Below, in pieces: positions 55,130-63,840 of a stretch of 64,000 nt of DNA. Numbering within the stretch: the stretch's first letter is position 1; the number at the start of each line of letters is the position of its first letter. The stretch comes from Subsaximicrobium wynnwilliamsii (GTDB lineage Bacteria > Bacteroidota > Bacteroidia > Flavobacteriales > Flavobacteriaceae): positions 27,672-91,671 of the forward strand of contig NZ_VORM01000019.1 in assembly GCF_007997225.1 (NCBI RefSeq), written 5' to 3'. The notes under the pieces are model-generated. The model did no database searches. It was not told where the DNA came from and saw only the letters and a list, made by a program, of their open reading frames with translations. The translations under genes were made by a program, and so were the position numbers.

Positions 55130-56284
55130 ATGTTGTTTTCAGAAATTTTAGGACAAGAGCACATCAAAAAACACTTGACCACAAGTGCCGATTTTGGTCG
55201 GGTGCCGCATGCGCAGTTATTTGTGGGACCTGAAGGTTCAGGCACATTACCCATGGCAATTGCCTATGCCCAATACTTGCTTTGCAAGAACACAAATTCT
55301 GAAAACTCTCAGGGCAAGGAAGCTTGCAATATGAAGTTTAAAAACCTTTCACACCCTGATCTGCATTTCGCCTTCCCCGTTGCGACAACAGAGGCAGTAA
55401 AGAAACATCCAGTATCAAAACTCTTTATGCAGGAGTGGCGACAACTTATTGAAAAACAGCCCTATGGCAACTTGTTTGACTGGTATAGAACCTTAGGTAT
55501 AGAAAACAAACAAGGTCAAATTGGCGTGGATGAAGCTCAAGAAATTGTGAAATCATTGTCTCTAAAAGCCTATGAAGGCGGGTTTAAGCTAATGATCGTT
55601 TGGATGGCAGAAAAAATGAATACTGCAGCCTCCAACAAGCTTTTGAAACTCATTGAAGAACCACCAGACAAAACGATTTTTATCTTAATTGCAGAAGATG
55701 AAGAACAAATTATAAATACGATTAAGTCCCGATGCCAACTTCTAAGATTTCCACGATTGGCAGAGCAGGTCATAAAGGAGGCGCTCGTTAAAAACTTTCA
55801 ACTCAAAGAAGCAGATGCTTTAAAAATCGCGCTACAAAGTAACGGCAATTACAATAAAGCCTGCGATTTGGTGTATAGCGACAGTGAAGATACGCAGTTT
55901 GAGGAGTGGTTTGTATATTGGATTCGCGCTGCCTTTAAAGCCAAGGGGAATAAAAGCGCCATTCATGATTTGATGTCGTGGAGCGAAACATTGGCTAGGA
56001 CAGGACGAGAGACTCAAAAGCAATTCCTAAATTTTTGTTTGGATTATTTTAGGCAAGCTTTGCTTTTGAATTACAAAGCAGATGACTTGGTGTTTATGCA
56101 GCCACAAACCGAATTTAAATTAGAGAAATTTGCCCCTTTTGTTCATGGCAACAACATCATGGAGATTTCTAGCGAGCTTCAAGATGCCATTTATCATATT
56201 GAGCGCAACGGCAATTCAAAAATCATTCTTACAGACCTATCCATAAAACTGACCCGCCTTTTACATCAAAAAGCCGACTCATGA
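55130..56284 (+). CDS. holB: DNA polymerase III subunit delta'
   Basis: Clamp-loader subunit of the replication polymerase. It has 384 residues. AAA+ domain: the Walker A position reads GPEGSGTL, without the usual Lys, so it should not bind ATP, which is normal for delta'. Also seen are KNLSHPDLHFAFPV, ANKLLKLIEEPPDKTIFILI after MNTAAS, and IKSRCQLLRFPRL. The stop TGA lies inside the terminator hairpin. Confidence 0.92.
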   Translation: MLFSEILGQEHIKKHLTTSADFGRVPHAQLFVGPEGSGTLPMAIAYAQYLLCKNTNSENSQGKEACNMKFKNLSHPDLHFAFPVATTEAVKKHPVSKLFMQEWRQLIEKQPYGNLFDWYRTLGIENKQGQIGVDEAQEIVKSLSLKAYEGGFKLMIVWMAEKMNTAASNKLLKLIEEPPDKTIFILIAEDEEQIINTIKSRCQLLRFPRLAEQVIKEALVKNFQLKEADALKIALQSNGNYNKACDLVYSDSEDTQFEEWFVYWIRAAFKAKGNKSAIHDLMSWSETLARTGRETQKQFLNFCLDYFRQALLLNYKADDLVFMQPQTEFKLEKFAPFVHGNNIMEISSELQDAIYHIERNGNSKIILTDLSIKLTRLLHQKADS

Positions 56285-56295
56285 GTCGGCTTTTT
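56268..56295. terminator. 28-bp palindromic terminator overlapping the holB stop
   Basis: A perfect palindrome AAAAAGCCGACTCA-TGAGTCGGCTTTTT centred at 56281/56282; the holB stop codon (56282-56284) is part of it. With runs of A and T at the ends it works for holB on the plus strand and for the OmpH-like gene on the minus strand. Confidence 0.85.
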
Positions 56296-56315
56296 AAGAT
56301 TGCTACTATAATTGT

Positions 56316-56834
56316 TTACTCTGCTTTTTTATAATCTGCATTGAGTGCTTCAATGATTTCTTTGGAAATGTCTTTAGCTTCCTCTCCATACATAACGCTG
56401 CCCGCTTCATTTTTACCTAAAATGAACGTGTAACCATTTTCCTTACCATAATCAGTAACGAATTGCTTCACGTGGCTCATTGCAGAATCAATTTCAACAT
56501 TGAACTTTTGCCCTAATTGTTGCTGTTCTTGCTGAATTTGCTGCTGTAGACGTTGTTGTTTTTGACCCAATACTTGGTACTGCTCTTGCTGCTCTTGTTG
56601 TGACATGTTAGCTGCCTTGGTTTGAAAATCCTGAGCTTCCGTTTGAAACGCCTGTCCTATGCTATCGGTGCGTTTTTGGAAATCGGCATCCATTTTTTCA
56701 TATTTTGCCTCGATTTCGATTTTCTCGGTGTAAGCATTGATTACCTCTCCATTATTCACAAAAGCGATTTTTTGTTGTTCTTGGCAAGAAGCCAAGATAA
56801 GTGCTACTGAAAATAGACCTACTAATTTTCTCAT
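56316..56834 (-). CDS. OmpH/Skp-like periplasmic lipoprotein
   Basis: A 172-residue protein of the OmpH (Skp) family: lipoprotein signal MRKLVGLFSVALILASC, then a long Gln/Glu-rich helical hairpin (about 30-130, with QQEQQEQYQVLGQKQQRLQ) and a short C-terminal part with GYTFILGKNEAGSVMYGEEA. Skp proteins shield outer-membrane proteins in the periplasm; here it is lipid-anchored, as is common in Bacteroidota. Promoter at 56858-56886; transcript ends at 56268-56295. Confidence 0.9.
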   Translation of the reverse strand: MRKLVGLFSVALILASCQEQQKIAFVNNGEVINAYTEKIEIEAKYEKMDADFQKRTDSIGQAFQTEAQDFQTKAANMSQQEQQEQYQVLGQKQQRLQQQIQQEQQQLGQKFNVEIDSAMSHVKQFVTDYGKENGYTFILGKNEAGSVMYGEEAKDISKEIIEALNADYKKAE

Positions 56835-56857
56835 TGTTTGTTGTTTTATATTTTTTG

Positions 56858-56886
56858 CAAATGTATGAAAGTTGCTTCATTATCAA
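56858..56886 (-). promoter_or_regulatory. Promoter of the OmpH-like gene
   Basis: TTTTG (-33; TTG at 56886-56884) and TACATTTG (-7; 56865-56858) separated by 18 bases on the minus strand, about 24 bases before the ATG at 56834. This is close to TTG-N19-TAnnTTTG. Confidence 0.6.
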
Positions 56887-57039
56887 AATAAATCTTGGAC
56901 TATTCAAATTATCTATAAAAAAGCTATAAGACATTAATAAACGCTATTAAAGACGGGTCCTAAATATTGAATCTTACAAAGTTTTGAAGATTTGCCATAT
57001 AGAGACCTAAGATTGAATCCCAAGCATCCTTAAACGCGC

Positions 57040-57936
57040 TTATTTCGCGTTATTATTCATTTTGGCGATATAAATGAGTGATGAATACTCGCTGCTCGTC
57101 GTAGCTTTCCAATTTGATTTCAAACCCTGCCAAAATGCCTTGAATGCATTCATTGTTCCCGATTTATATTTTTCTGAAAGTAATGCCACATAAAAAGCAT
57201 CAAATACCATGGGTTTGGTATTAATCACTTTCATATTATTCGCTAGCAATAATCGGTTAATGGCTTCCTGAGAAAAATGCCACAAATGTCTAGGCACATC
57301 AAATGCCGCCCAAAACTGTTTATAATGTTTCGCATCGTAACTGTTGTAATTTGGCACCGCAATGATGAGTGTTCCTTTTGGCTTCAATAAACCTACAAAT
57401 AATGCCAATTGATCTTGCAAATTGGGGAGATGCTCCAAAACATGCCATAGGGTAATGACATCAAAATGCTGTGGCGGCAATTTTGAAAGTGCATCCGTAT
57501 CAAGTATCGCTTTACCGCATTTATCAATGGCGATGCTTCGGGCCTTTTCGTTCGGCTCGATTCCTGTAATATGCCATTGATTGTCTTTTGCGGTTTTCAA
57601 AAAATCTCCCGTGCCACATCCAACATCCAATAATTTTTTTTCTTCCGAAGGTTGAGCATCAACCTTGAAATTAGAAACGGAATTGATCAATTTCAATTTG
57701 CGTTTTAAGGAAACCGATTTAACGATTTGGTACACTTTTTCAAGGGGATTTCGACTCGCATCGGTGTGTGAAATATAATCCTCGCTTTCATAATAGTCGG
57801 CCAATGTATCCATATCGGGTTTGGGATGGGTCTCCAAATAGTCCCACTTTGAATTGAGAACCAATTGAAAACTCTCGCCTGAAACCGAATGGTCTTTGAC
57901 CTCAAGGTATGCATGGGGATGACTTTGCTTTAACAC
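57040..57936 (-). CDS. Class I SAM-dependent methyltransferase
   Basis: A 298-residue methyltransferase with the SAM site KLLDVGCGTGDFLKTAKD, followed by ITGIEPNEKARS, DVITLWHVLEHLPNLQDQL and LKPKGTLIIAVPNYN. The N-terminal part with HSVSGESFQLV and YYESEDYISHTDASRNPLEK is typical of flavobacterial proteins kept behind mnmG. The start is GTG at 57936, the first usable codon after the upstream stop; a parS-like palindrome lies 23 bp before it. The substrate is unknown. Confidence 0.85.
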   Translation of the reverse strand: MLKQSHPHAYLEVKDHSVSGESFQLVLNSKWDYLETHPKPDMDTLADYYESEDYISHTDASRNPLEKVYQIVKSVSLKRKLKLINSVSNFKVDAQPSEEKKLLDVGCGTGDFLKTAKDNQWHITGIEPNEKARSIAIDKCGKAILDTDALSKLPPQHFDVITLWHVLEHLPNLQDQLALFVGLLKPKGTLIIAVPNYNSYDAKHYKQFWAAFDVPRHLWHFSQEAINRLLLANNMKVINTKPMVFDAFYVALLSEKYKSGTMNAFKAFWQGLKSNWKATTSSEYSSLIYIAKMNNNAK

Positions 57937-57958
57937 AGAAAGGATTTTTTGAAGTAAG

Positions 57959-57972
57959 GTTCCACGTGGAAC
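57959..57972. promoter_or_regulatory. parS-like palindrome GTTCCACGTGGAAC
   Basis: A perfect 14-bp palindrome between mnmG and the methyltransferase gene. It matches the core of TGTTCCACGTGGAACA (15 of 16 when flanks are counted), a variant of the ParB-binding parS consensus TGTTTCACGTGAAACA. A second copy lies at 59879-59894. Confidence 0.7.
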
Positions 57973-57993
57973 ATTTAATTTTTAAAGGTTCAA

Positions 57994-59865
57994 TTAGCGC
58001 CCTAGATAAACTAAAAGCACAGAGACATCGCTAGGAGAGACACCTGAAATCCTAGAGGCCTGTGATATGGTCACTGGTCTAATCTTGCCCAATTTCTGAA
58101 TGCCTTCTGTACTCATGGATTTCAACTTGGTGTAGTCAAAATGATCTGGAATTCTCACATCTTCCAACCTGTTTAACTTATCAGCATTGTTCTTTTCCTT
58201 CTTAATATAGCCGGCATATTTTACTTGGATTTCGGCTTGCTCAATAACTTCACGATCCAAATCATGCTCTTGAATGTAGCTTTCAACACTATTAAATTGT
58301 CGCATATCTTCGATGCTTATCTTGGGTCTCGAAAACAATTTAAACATTTTATCGGCCTGTTTGACCTCAGCCGAATCTTTAGCCACTAAAATAGGATTGG
58401 CCTCCTCCGGACTAAAACTGGTGTCTTTAAAAAAGTCAACAAAATTTTCAGATTCTGTCTGCTTTTTCTCCATACGTTTCAAACGGGCTTCGCTCGCAAG
58501 TCCCAATTCGTAACCTTTAGGGGTCAATCTGAAATCTGCATTATCCTGTCTCAATAGGGTTCGGTATTCTGCCCTAGAGGTAAACATTCGATAAGGCTCC
58601 TCTGTACCCTTTGTAATGAGATCGTCAACCAATACCCCAATGTAGGCTTCATTTCGTTTTAATATAAACTCGTCCTTTTCCTGCACTTTCAAGGCTGCAT
58701 TGATACCAGCCATTAATCCTTGGGACGCCGCTTCTTCATATCCTGTGGTGCCATTAATTTGACCAGCGAAAAACAGGCCATCTACAAGCTTGGTTTCCAA
58801 AGTGTGCTTTAGTTGTGTCGGCGGAAAGTAATCGTATTCTATCGCGTACCCCGGTCTGAAGAATTTAACCTTCTCAAAACCCACAACAGATCGCAAGGCT
58901 TTAAACTGGATATCCTCAGGTAAAGATGTAGAGAAACCATTGACGTAAACCTCAACCGTTTTCCAGCCTTCTGGCTCAACGAATAATTGATGATGGTCTT
59001 TGTCTGCAAACCTATTGATCTTATCCTCAATAGAAGGACAATAGCGTGGTCCGGTACTCTGGATTTGACCATTGAACATTGGCGATCTATCAAACCCTTC
59101 ACGCAGTAAATCGTGCACCTCTTTGCTTGTGTGGGTCATGTGGCAAGAACGCTGCTCAGTCAATGGTTTGATACTTTCCAAGTAAGAGAATTTTTCAGGC
59201 ATTTCATCACCCGGCTGTTCTGTCATTTTAGAATAGTCCAAAGATCTACCATCTACCCGTGGCGGCGTCCCAGTTTTCATTCTACCCGATTCAAAACCTA
59301 GATTCAGCAGGTCTTCCGTAATTCCGGTAGCAGCCCTTTCCCCCGCTCTGCCTCCACCAAAATTTTTATTTCCAATGTGTATGAGTCCGTTTAGGAAAGT
59401 ACCATTGGTAAGGATAACGGTTTTGGCCTTGACTTCTATTCCCAGTGAGGTTTTTACACCGACAACGCGATGATTCTCTACCAGCAAACCCGCAACCATT
59501 TCTTGATAGAAATCCAAATTTTCAGTACGCTCCAACATCAATCTCCAATCCTCGGCAAAACGCATACGGTCACTTTGCACCCTTGGGCTCCACATTGCGG
59601 GACCTTTGGATTTATTCAACATCTTAAATTGGATGGCAGAGCTGTCACTCACGATCCCGCTATAGCCTCCCAAAGCATCAATCTCTCTCAATATTTGCCC
59701 TTTCGCAATACCTCCCATCGCCGGGTTGCAAGACATTTGTGCAATATTTTGAAGGTTCATGGTGATCAGCAAGGTCTTAGCACCCATATTGGCTGCAGAT
59801 GACGCGGCCTCGCTACCTGCGTGCCCAGCACCAACTACAATGACGTCATAAGTTTCGTTAAACAT
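57994..59865 (-). CDS. mnmG: tRNA uridine-5-carboxymethylaminomethyl modification enzyme
   Basis: FAD subunit of the MnmEG complex, which modifies U34 of several tRNAs. It has 623 residues from the ATG at 59865: FAD loop VVGAGHAGSEAA, MSCNPAMGGIAKG, NGTFLNGLIHIG, YCPSIEDKI, NGTTGYEEAASQGL and the C-terminal helical part for tRNA. The frame extends ten codons further, as MFHVEQ.., but that stretch is just the parS-like palindrome in translation and should not be coding. mnmG is often near the origin in bacteria. Confidence 0.97.
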   Translation of the reverse strand: MFNETYDVIVVGAGHAGSEAASSAANMGAKTLLITMNLQNIAQMSCNPAMGGIAKGQILREIDALGGYSGIVSDSSAIQFKMLNKSKGPAMWSPRVQSDRMRFAEDWRLMLERTENLDFYQEMVAGLLVENHRVVGVKTSLGIEVKAKTVILTNGTFLNGLIHIGNKNFGGGRAGERAATGITEDLLNLGFESGRMKTGTPPRVDGRSLDYSKMTEQPGDEMPEKFSYLESIKPLTEQRSCHMTHTSKEVHDLLREGFDRSPMFNGQIQSTGPRYCPSIEDKINRFADKDHHQLFVEPEGWKTVEVYVNGFSTSLPEDIQFKALRSVVGFEKVKFFRPGYAIEYDYFPPTQLKHTLETKLVDGLFFAGQINGTTGYEEAASQGLMAGINAALKVQEKDEFILKRNEAYIGVLVDDLITKGTEEPYRMFTSRAEYRTLLRQDNADFRLTPKGYELGLASEARLKRMEKKQTESENFVDFFKDTSFSPEEANPILVAKDSAEVKQADKMFKLFSRPKISIEDMRQFNSVESYIQEHDLDREVIEQAEIQVKYAGYIKKEKNNADKLNRLEDVRIPDHFDYTKLKSMSTEGIQKLGKIRPVTISQASRISGVSPSDVSVLLVYLGR

Positions 59866-59878
59866 AATTATATCGTAT

Positions 59879-59894
59879 TGTTCCACGTGGAACA
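59879..59894. promoter_or_regulatory. parS-like palindrome TGTTCCACGTGGAACA
   Basis: A perfect 16-bp palindrome 14 bp upstream of mnmG. It has the parS form (TGTT-C-CACGTG-G-AACA). This is the likely ParB-binding site and the reason for the false MFHVEQ start seen for mnmG. Confidence 0.75.
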
Positions 59895-59923
59895 TTAAAA
59901 AATCCCGTTTTAAATTTGGGTTG

Positions 59924-59931
59924 CAAACATA
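59924..59931 (-). promoter_or_regulatory. -7 box (TATGTTTG) for mnmG
   Basis: Exact TAnnTTTG match on the minus strand, 58 bases before the mnmG ATG; the message would carry the parS-like palindrome in its leader. Confidence 0.4.
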
Positions 59932-59949
59932 AAGTAAATTGAGTAATGG

Positions 59950-60357
59950 CTACAGTCGAATTAAGTACAGATCTTCTTTGGCACGCATCGCGTTCTGTTC
60001 GCTTTCGGTCTTATCCTTGTAGCCGCAATAGTGGAGAATCCCATGAACCATAACCCGCTGTAATTCCTCTTCAAAATCCGTACTGTATTCCGAAGCATTT
60101 TCCCTTACCCGCTCTACGGAAATATAAATATCACCGTGTAGCTCCTTTCCGATGCTATAGTCAAAGCTTATGATATCGGTCAAAGTATCGTGTTCCAGAA
60201 ACTCTAGGTTAAGCTTGTGCAGATAGTCATCATCGCAGAATACGTAATTGATCTCACCTTCCTTGTGCTCTTCCGAAGCTATTACCGAAGTTAACCATGC
60301 AGCCAGGTTTGTCTCATTGGTTAATTTAAATTCAGTCTCGTAATTGAAATTAATCAT
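59950..60357 (-). CDS. ybeY: Endoribonuclease YbeY (rRNA maturation)
   Basis: Metal-dependent RNase for 16S rRNA 3'-end maturation and ribosome quality control. It has 135 residues: ...LEHDTLTDIISFDYS, GDIYISVERVREN and the metal site VHGILHYCGYKDK. The usual motif is HGxLHLxGYDH; the third His is Lys/Asp here (YKDK), as in many Bacteroidota members. It overlaps the DUF4175 gene by 8 bp. Confidence 0.92.
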   Translation of the reverse strand: MINFNYETEFKLTNETNLAAWLTSVIASEEHKEGEINYVFCDDDYLHKLNLEFLEHDTLTDIISFDYSIGKELHGDIYISVERVRENASEYSTDFEEELQRVMVHGILHYCGYKDKTESEQNAMRAKEDLYLIRL

Positions 60358-63300
60358 CGCTCTTTTTAAAATAGGCTTGCACCTTCTTTTTGTAAATTTG
60401 CTGCAAAGGTAAGGCCTGGCGATTTAATATTTCAGTGGTATTGAAATATTCCTTAGCCGTAGGGATTTGATTGGTTGTAGTATTGTCAAATTCTTGTCTG
60501 TTTGTATCTGCTTTACGTTTTTCGTCTTCGCCTTGCATGAAGCTTGCATTTTCCAACTTTAACAACTGATGCTGTAGATTCATCATTTTTTGCAAGGTTT
60601 GATTGGTAAAGCCCTTATTGATCAAATCCAGTTCAATCTGTTCCATATCCTTAAGTAATTTTTTTCCAAGGTTCTTACTTCCATTTTGGCTATTGATGTT
60701 TTTCAATTGCTCTTCAAGCTGTTGACGCAACTGCTGCTGCTTTTGGTAAATTTCATACAACTCACCATTCATTTGCTCACTTTGCCCATTGCCCTTAGCA
60801 TCTTGACCAGACTCAGAATTGCCATCCTTTCCACCTTTTCCATCTTTCGGTTTACCATTCTCGCCTTCCTTCTCACCATCACCTTCGCCTTTCCCACTTT
60901 TACCTTCCGAGGGTTTCTTGCCTTTTTCGCCTCCCTTTTTCATCCCATCTTCCATCATCTTGTTTAAGGCCTCTTGGCTCATGATAATATCTGGCAATTG
61001 CTCACCCTGTCCTTTCCCTTTGCCCATGGATGGATTCATCTGCGCATTCATATTATCCAAGATATCGCTTAAGAAACTTGCCAACTCGTTTGTGGCAGTG
61101 ATTGTATATTGCTGTGCCGAAACCCCTTGGTAAATTTGATTCTCGCTCAATTGCCCAAGCGATTTATCGATATTATAAAATACTTCTGTAATCTGTTTAT
61201 TAACCTCCTCCGAAATTTTTGGTTGCCTTAACGACAGTGAGAACAGACTATCATCGATATGCTCAAAATGTTCCCGTAGATCATTTTGTTTCCGAAGGTA
61301 TTTACCATACTCGTTGTGGTTGATGTTCATGGTTTTGAACTGTACCATCAAGGCTTCTTGATCAAAGGAAAACAATACCAAATTGTCAAGAATTTGCCGC
61401 AGGACTGTAGCATCCTCTTGCAATTGATCACCACCACCCATAGCCATCATTGAGGCCATCTTCTTACTCATCTCCTTCATTTTTTGAGCGGCCTGCTTCT
61501 GCTTTTTCTTGGCCTTCTGCTGGGGACCACTATCACTGGGCGCTTGCTCCTCTGGCTTTTGTTGTTCCTGCTCGTCTTGCTTTTGTTGTTCTTCTAAGGC
61601 TTCTTTGGCATCCTCTTGGTCTTGCTTGATAGACTCCTCTGTTGGCTTGTCTTGTGGCAGTTCCATCGGCTTTTTGAGTTCTTTATTTTCCTTTTGAAGC
61701 GCATCCAATTCCTTCTGAAAGTCTTCGAACTTTTTGTTTAGTTCTTCTTGGGCTTCTTTGGTGTTCTTTTCCTTTTCCGCTTCAGAAAGCTGCTCTTGCT
61801 CCTCTGCCAATTGCTCCAATTCTTCCATTAACTTTTCAGCTTTCTTCTGCACATAATAGCGTTTGGTCAACTCCAACAATTGTTTAAGGCTGCGCTCTTT
61901 ATTTTTATTCTGCTTGGCCAACTGCTCCAACTTCTCAGTGAGTTCTTCTTTGTTCATTTTCTCCTGAAGTTTCTTCAGCTCCTCCAGAAGTTTTTCATCT
62001 TGCTTCAGTTGGGCTTCATTCTCATCCAATCGCTTTTGCAACTCTTCCTTGAACGGGTCTTTCTCCTCATTTTCCTTTTGAAATTCCTGCAGATTGTCCT
62101 TTAACTTCTTGTTGAAGTTCTTCATCAACTCCTCCTGCTCCTTTTGGCGCTGTATGAAATTCTCAAACTTTTTCTTATCGTTAAAGTTGAGTTCCTTCTT
62201 TTCTTTTTGGGTCTTAGACAATTCTTTTAATTCCTTATCCTGCTTTTGCAGCTGCTCAAAGGTTTTACTAATGTCTTTTATGGTTTCATCCTGCTGTTTG
62301 AGTTGCTTTTGCTCCTCTTCATCCTTGGTTAGTTTTCTATAGCTAAAAACCGGGCTTTTACTACTCTTGAAATTATGAATGGCATCATTATCGAACACTT
62401 GAAAATAAAGTTCGTAGTCCACACCTTCAGTCAATTCCAATTGATTTGGGAATGCACTCACAAACTCATCAAAATTTGATTTTGACAGCTTCATTCCTTT
62501 ATATAACTTCTGCTCAGGGCTGTTGGACGGGTAATACACCATTTGTAATTTACTTAGGGCATAATCGTCGCTTACTTGTCCGTAAAAATACAGGCTTTGA
62601 TTATCTAAGCTGTCCTTCTCCATCTTAACAGTCATCTCAGGATACTTATCTTTGATGACACTGAGTGAAAAGGCTAAATTCTCATAATTGATCAAATTGG
62701 CGTTACTGGTGGAGATATTATAATCGGTATTGCTATAAATGGTCTTGGCGGCCTCAAAATTTCCTTTGGATGTTGCTGTAAAAATTAGAGTGTCCTTGGC
62801 ATACAAATTCACTTCATCTGTAGATTTTGTGCTCACGCGCCAGGTCACGTTTGTGCCCTCGGGAACGGTTGCATTTCCCGTACTTTTTAAAGTGTTATTG
62901 GTCATTTTTGTGTAAGACGGATACTCCAATACCATCTCAAAATTGACCAGCGTTGGTGTGTTTATAAGCTCCAAATCATAGGTTTTTGAGCCTACCTCAT
63001 TAGCCGACAAATTAAAAGAAATCGTCTCCTTTGGTTGGGTAAAAACATACTCGAATTTACCAGGAGCGGTTTGCTGTAAAAAATAAGTTTGATTGTTGTA
63101 ATGGATTTGTGCATTCTCTGGAATGATATCTCCAGCTGTGGAAACCAAGAGTTTGAAATCCTTATTTTCAATAGCTTTTAAATTCTCATTGATCACAAAA
63201 AACTGAAACGGCGCTGGAGGTTCATAGGCCGTCTTATAATTAACAACACGCTGGTAACTATCACTAAACCAATTGATTTTGCCAGTAAAATAGGCAAAGA

Positions 63301-63793
63301 GCAAAATAAGCACTGGAATAGCAGCATATTTTAAGTATTTAGCGTTTTTATTGAAATTGATGGCAAAATTGAATGGAATGGGGTTCAATTCGGCCGATTT
63401 CTGCTCAATACTGGCCAAAAGTAATTCCGATTGGGCCTTGTTTTGACGCAATTGCAGTACGTTGAGAAGCTTATCACTTACTTCTGGGAAATGGCTGCCA
63501 ATAATATGCGACGCTTTTTCAAAATTGATGCCTTTTTGAAGTTTGAACAGTTTGGCCAACGGCAAGACAATGAATTTGATAAACAATGTTAATTCAACCG
63601 CGATAAACAGCCAAAATAGAATCGTCCTCGCCGTGGGATTGAGCCATAACACATACTCAATAAGCAACGTGGCCATGAAATACAATAAACCAATTGCAAA
63701 AAACAGGATAACCCCCTTCAACAATTCATTAATGTAAAACCGTTTGACGAACTGCTCTAATTTTTGCTGTATATTTAAAAAGTTTTGTGCCAT
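60350..63793 (-). CDS. DUF4175 family large membrane protein
   Basis: An 1147-residue protein. The N-terminus has two membrane helices (about 22-45 and 55-75) and a third near 150-165; a beta-rich periplasmic part follows to about 480. Then comes a long Lys/Glu/Gln-rich coiled coil (about 484-770), a helical part to about 940, and a Gly/Lys/Glu/Asp-rich low-complexity stretch (about 951-1001). Matches the DUF4175 type; no catalytic motif is seen. It precedes ybeY and mnmG. Possibly an envelope scaffold; function unknown. Confidence 0.82.
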   Translation of the reverse strand: MAQNFLNIQQKLEQFVKRFYINELLKGVILFFAIGLLYFMATLLIEYVLWLNPTARTILFWLFIAVELTLFIKFIVLPLAKLFKLQKGINFEKASHIIGSHFPEVSDKLLNVLQLRQNKAQSELLLASIEQKSAELNPIPFNFAINFNKNAKYLKYAAIPVLILLFAYFTGKINWFSDSYQRVVNYKTAYEPPAPFQFFVINENLKAIENKDFKLLVSTAGDIIPENAQIHYNNQTYFLQQTAPGKFEYVFTQPKETISFNLSANEVGSKTYDLELINTPTLVNFEMVLEYPSYTKMTNNTLKSTGNATVPEGTNVTWRVSTKSTDEVNLYAKDTLIFTATSKGNFEAAKTIYSNTDYNISTSNANLINYENLAFSLSVIKDKYPEMTVKMEKDSLDNQSLYFYGQVSDDYALSKLQMVYYPSNSPEQKLYKGMKLSKSNFDEFVSAFPNQLELTEGVDYELYFQVFDNDAIHNFKSSKSPVFSYRKLTKDEEEQKQLKQQDETIKDISKTFEQLQKQDKELKELSKTQKEKKELNFNDKKKFENFIQRQKEQEELMKNFNKKLKDNLQEFQKENEEKDPFKEELQKRLDENEAQLKQDEKLLEELKKLQEKMNKEELTEKLEQLAKQNKNKERSLKQLLELTKRYYVQKKAEKLMEELEQLAEEQEQLSEAEKEKNTKEAQEELNKKFEDFQKELDALQKENKELKKPMELPQDKPTEESIKQDQEDAKEALEEQQKQDEQEQQKPEEQAPSDSGPQQKAKKKQKQAAQKMKEMSKKMASMMAMGGGDQLQEDATVLRQILDNLVLFSFDQEALMVQFKTMNINHNEYGKYLRKQNDLREHFEHIDDSLFSLSLRQPKISEEVNKQITEVFYNIDKSLGQLSENQIYQGVSAQQYTITATNELASFLSDILDNMNAQMNPSMGKGKGQGEQLPDIIMSQEALNKMMEDGMKKGGEKGKKPSEGKSGKGEGDGEKEGENGKPKDGKGGKDGNSESGQDAKGNGQSEQMNGELYEIYQKQQQLRQQLEEQLKNINSQNGSKNLGKKLLKDMEQIELDLINKGFTNQTLQKMMNLQHQLLKLENASFMQGEDEKRKADTNRQEFDNTTTNQIPTAKEYFNTTEILNRQALPLQQIYKKKVQAYFKKSDD

Positions 63794-63840
63794 ATATTCA
63801 AGTAACTCACTAAACTACAATTTTATTTTTGTATATCCGT

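Noticed and set aside
59866..59895. N-terminal extension MFHVEQYDII of MnmG
   Set aside because: It encodes the parS-like palindrome, not protein; the family starts at MFNETYDVIVVGAG.
60686..62342. Several plus-strand frames rich in Leu, Phe and Ser
   Set aside because: Antisense of the Lys/Glu/Gln-rich coiled coil of the DUF4175 gene; composition bias explains the open frames.
63794..63840. Terminal inverted repeat of the IS1595 element
   Set aside because: Without the other end there is nothing to compare, so no repeat could be defined.
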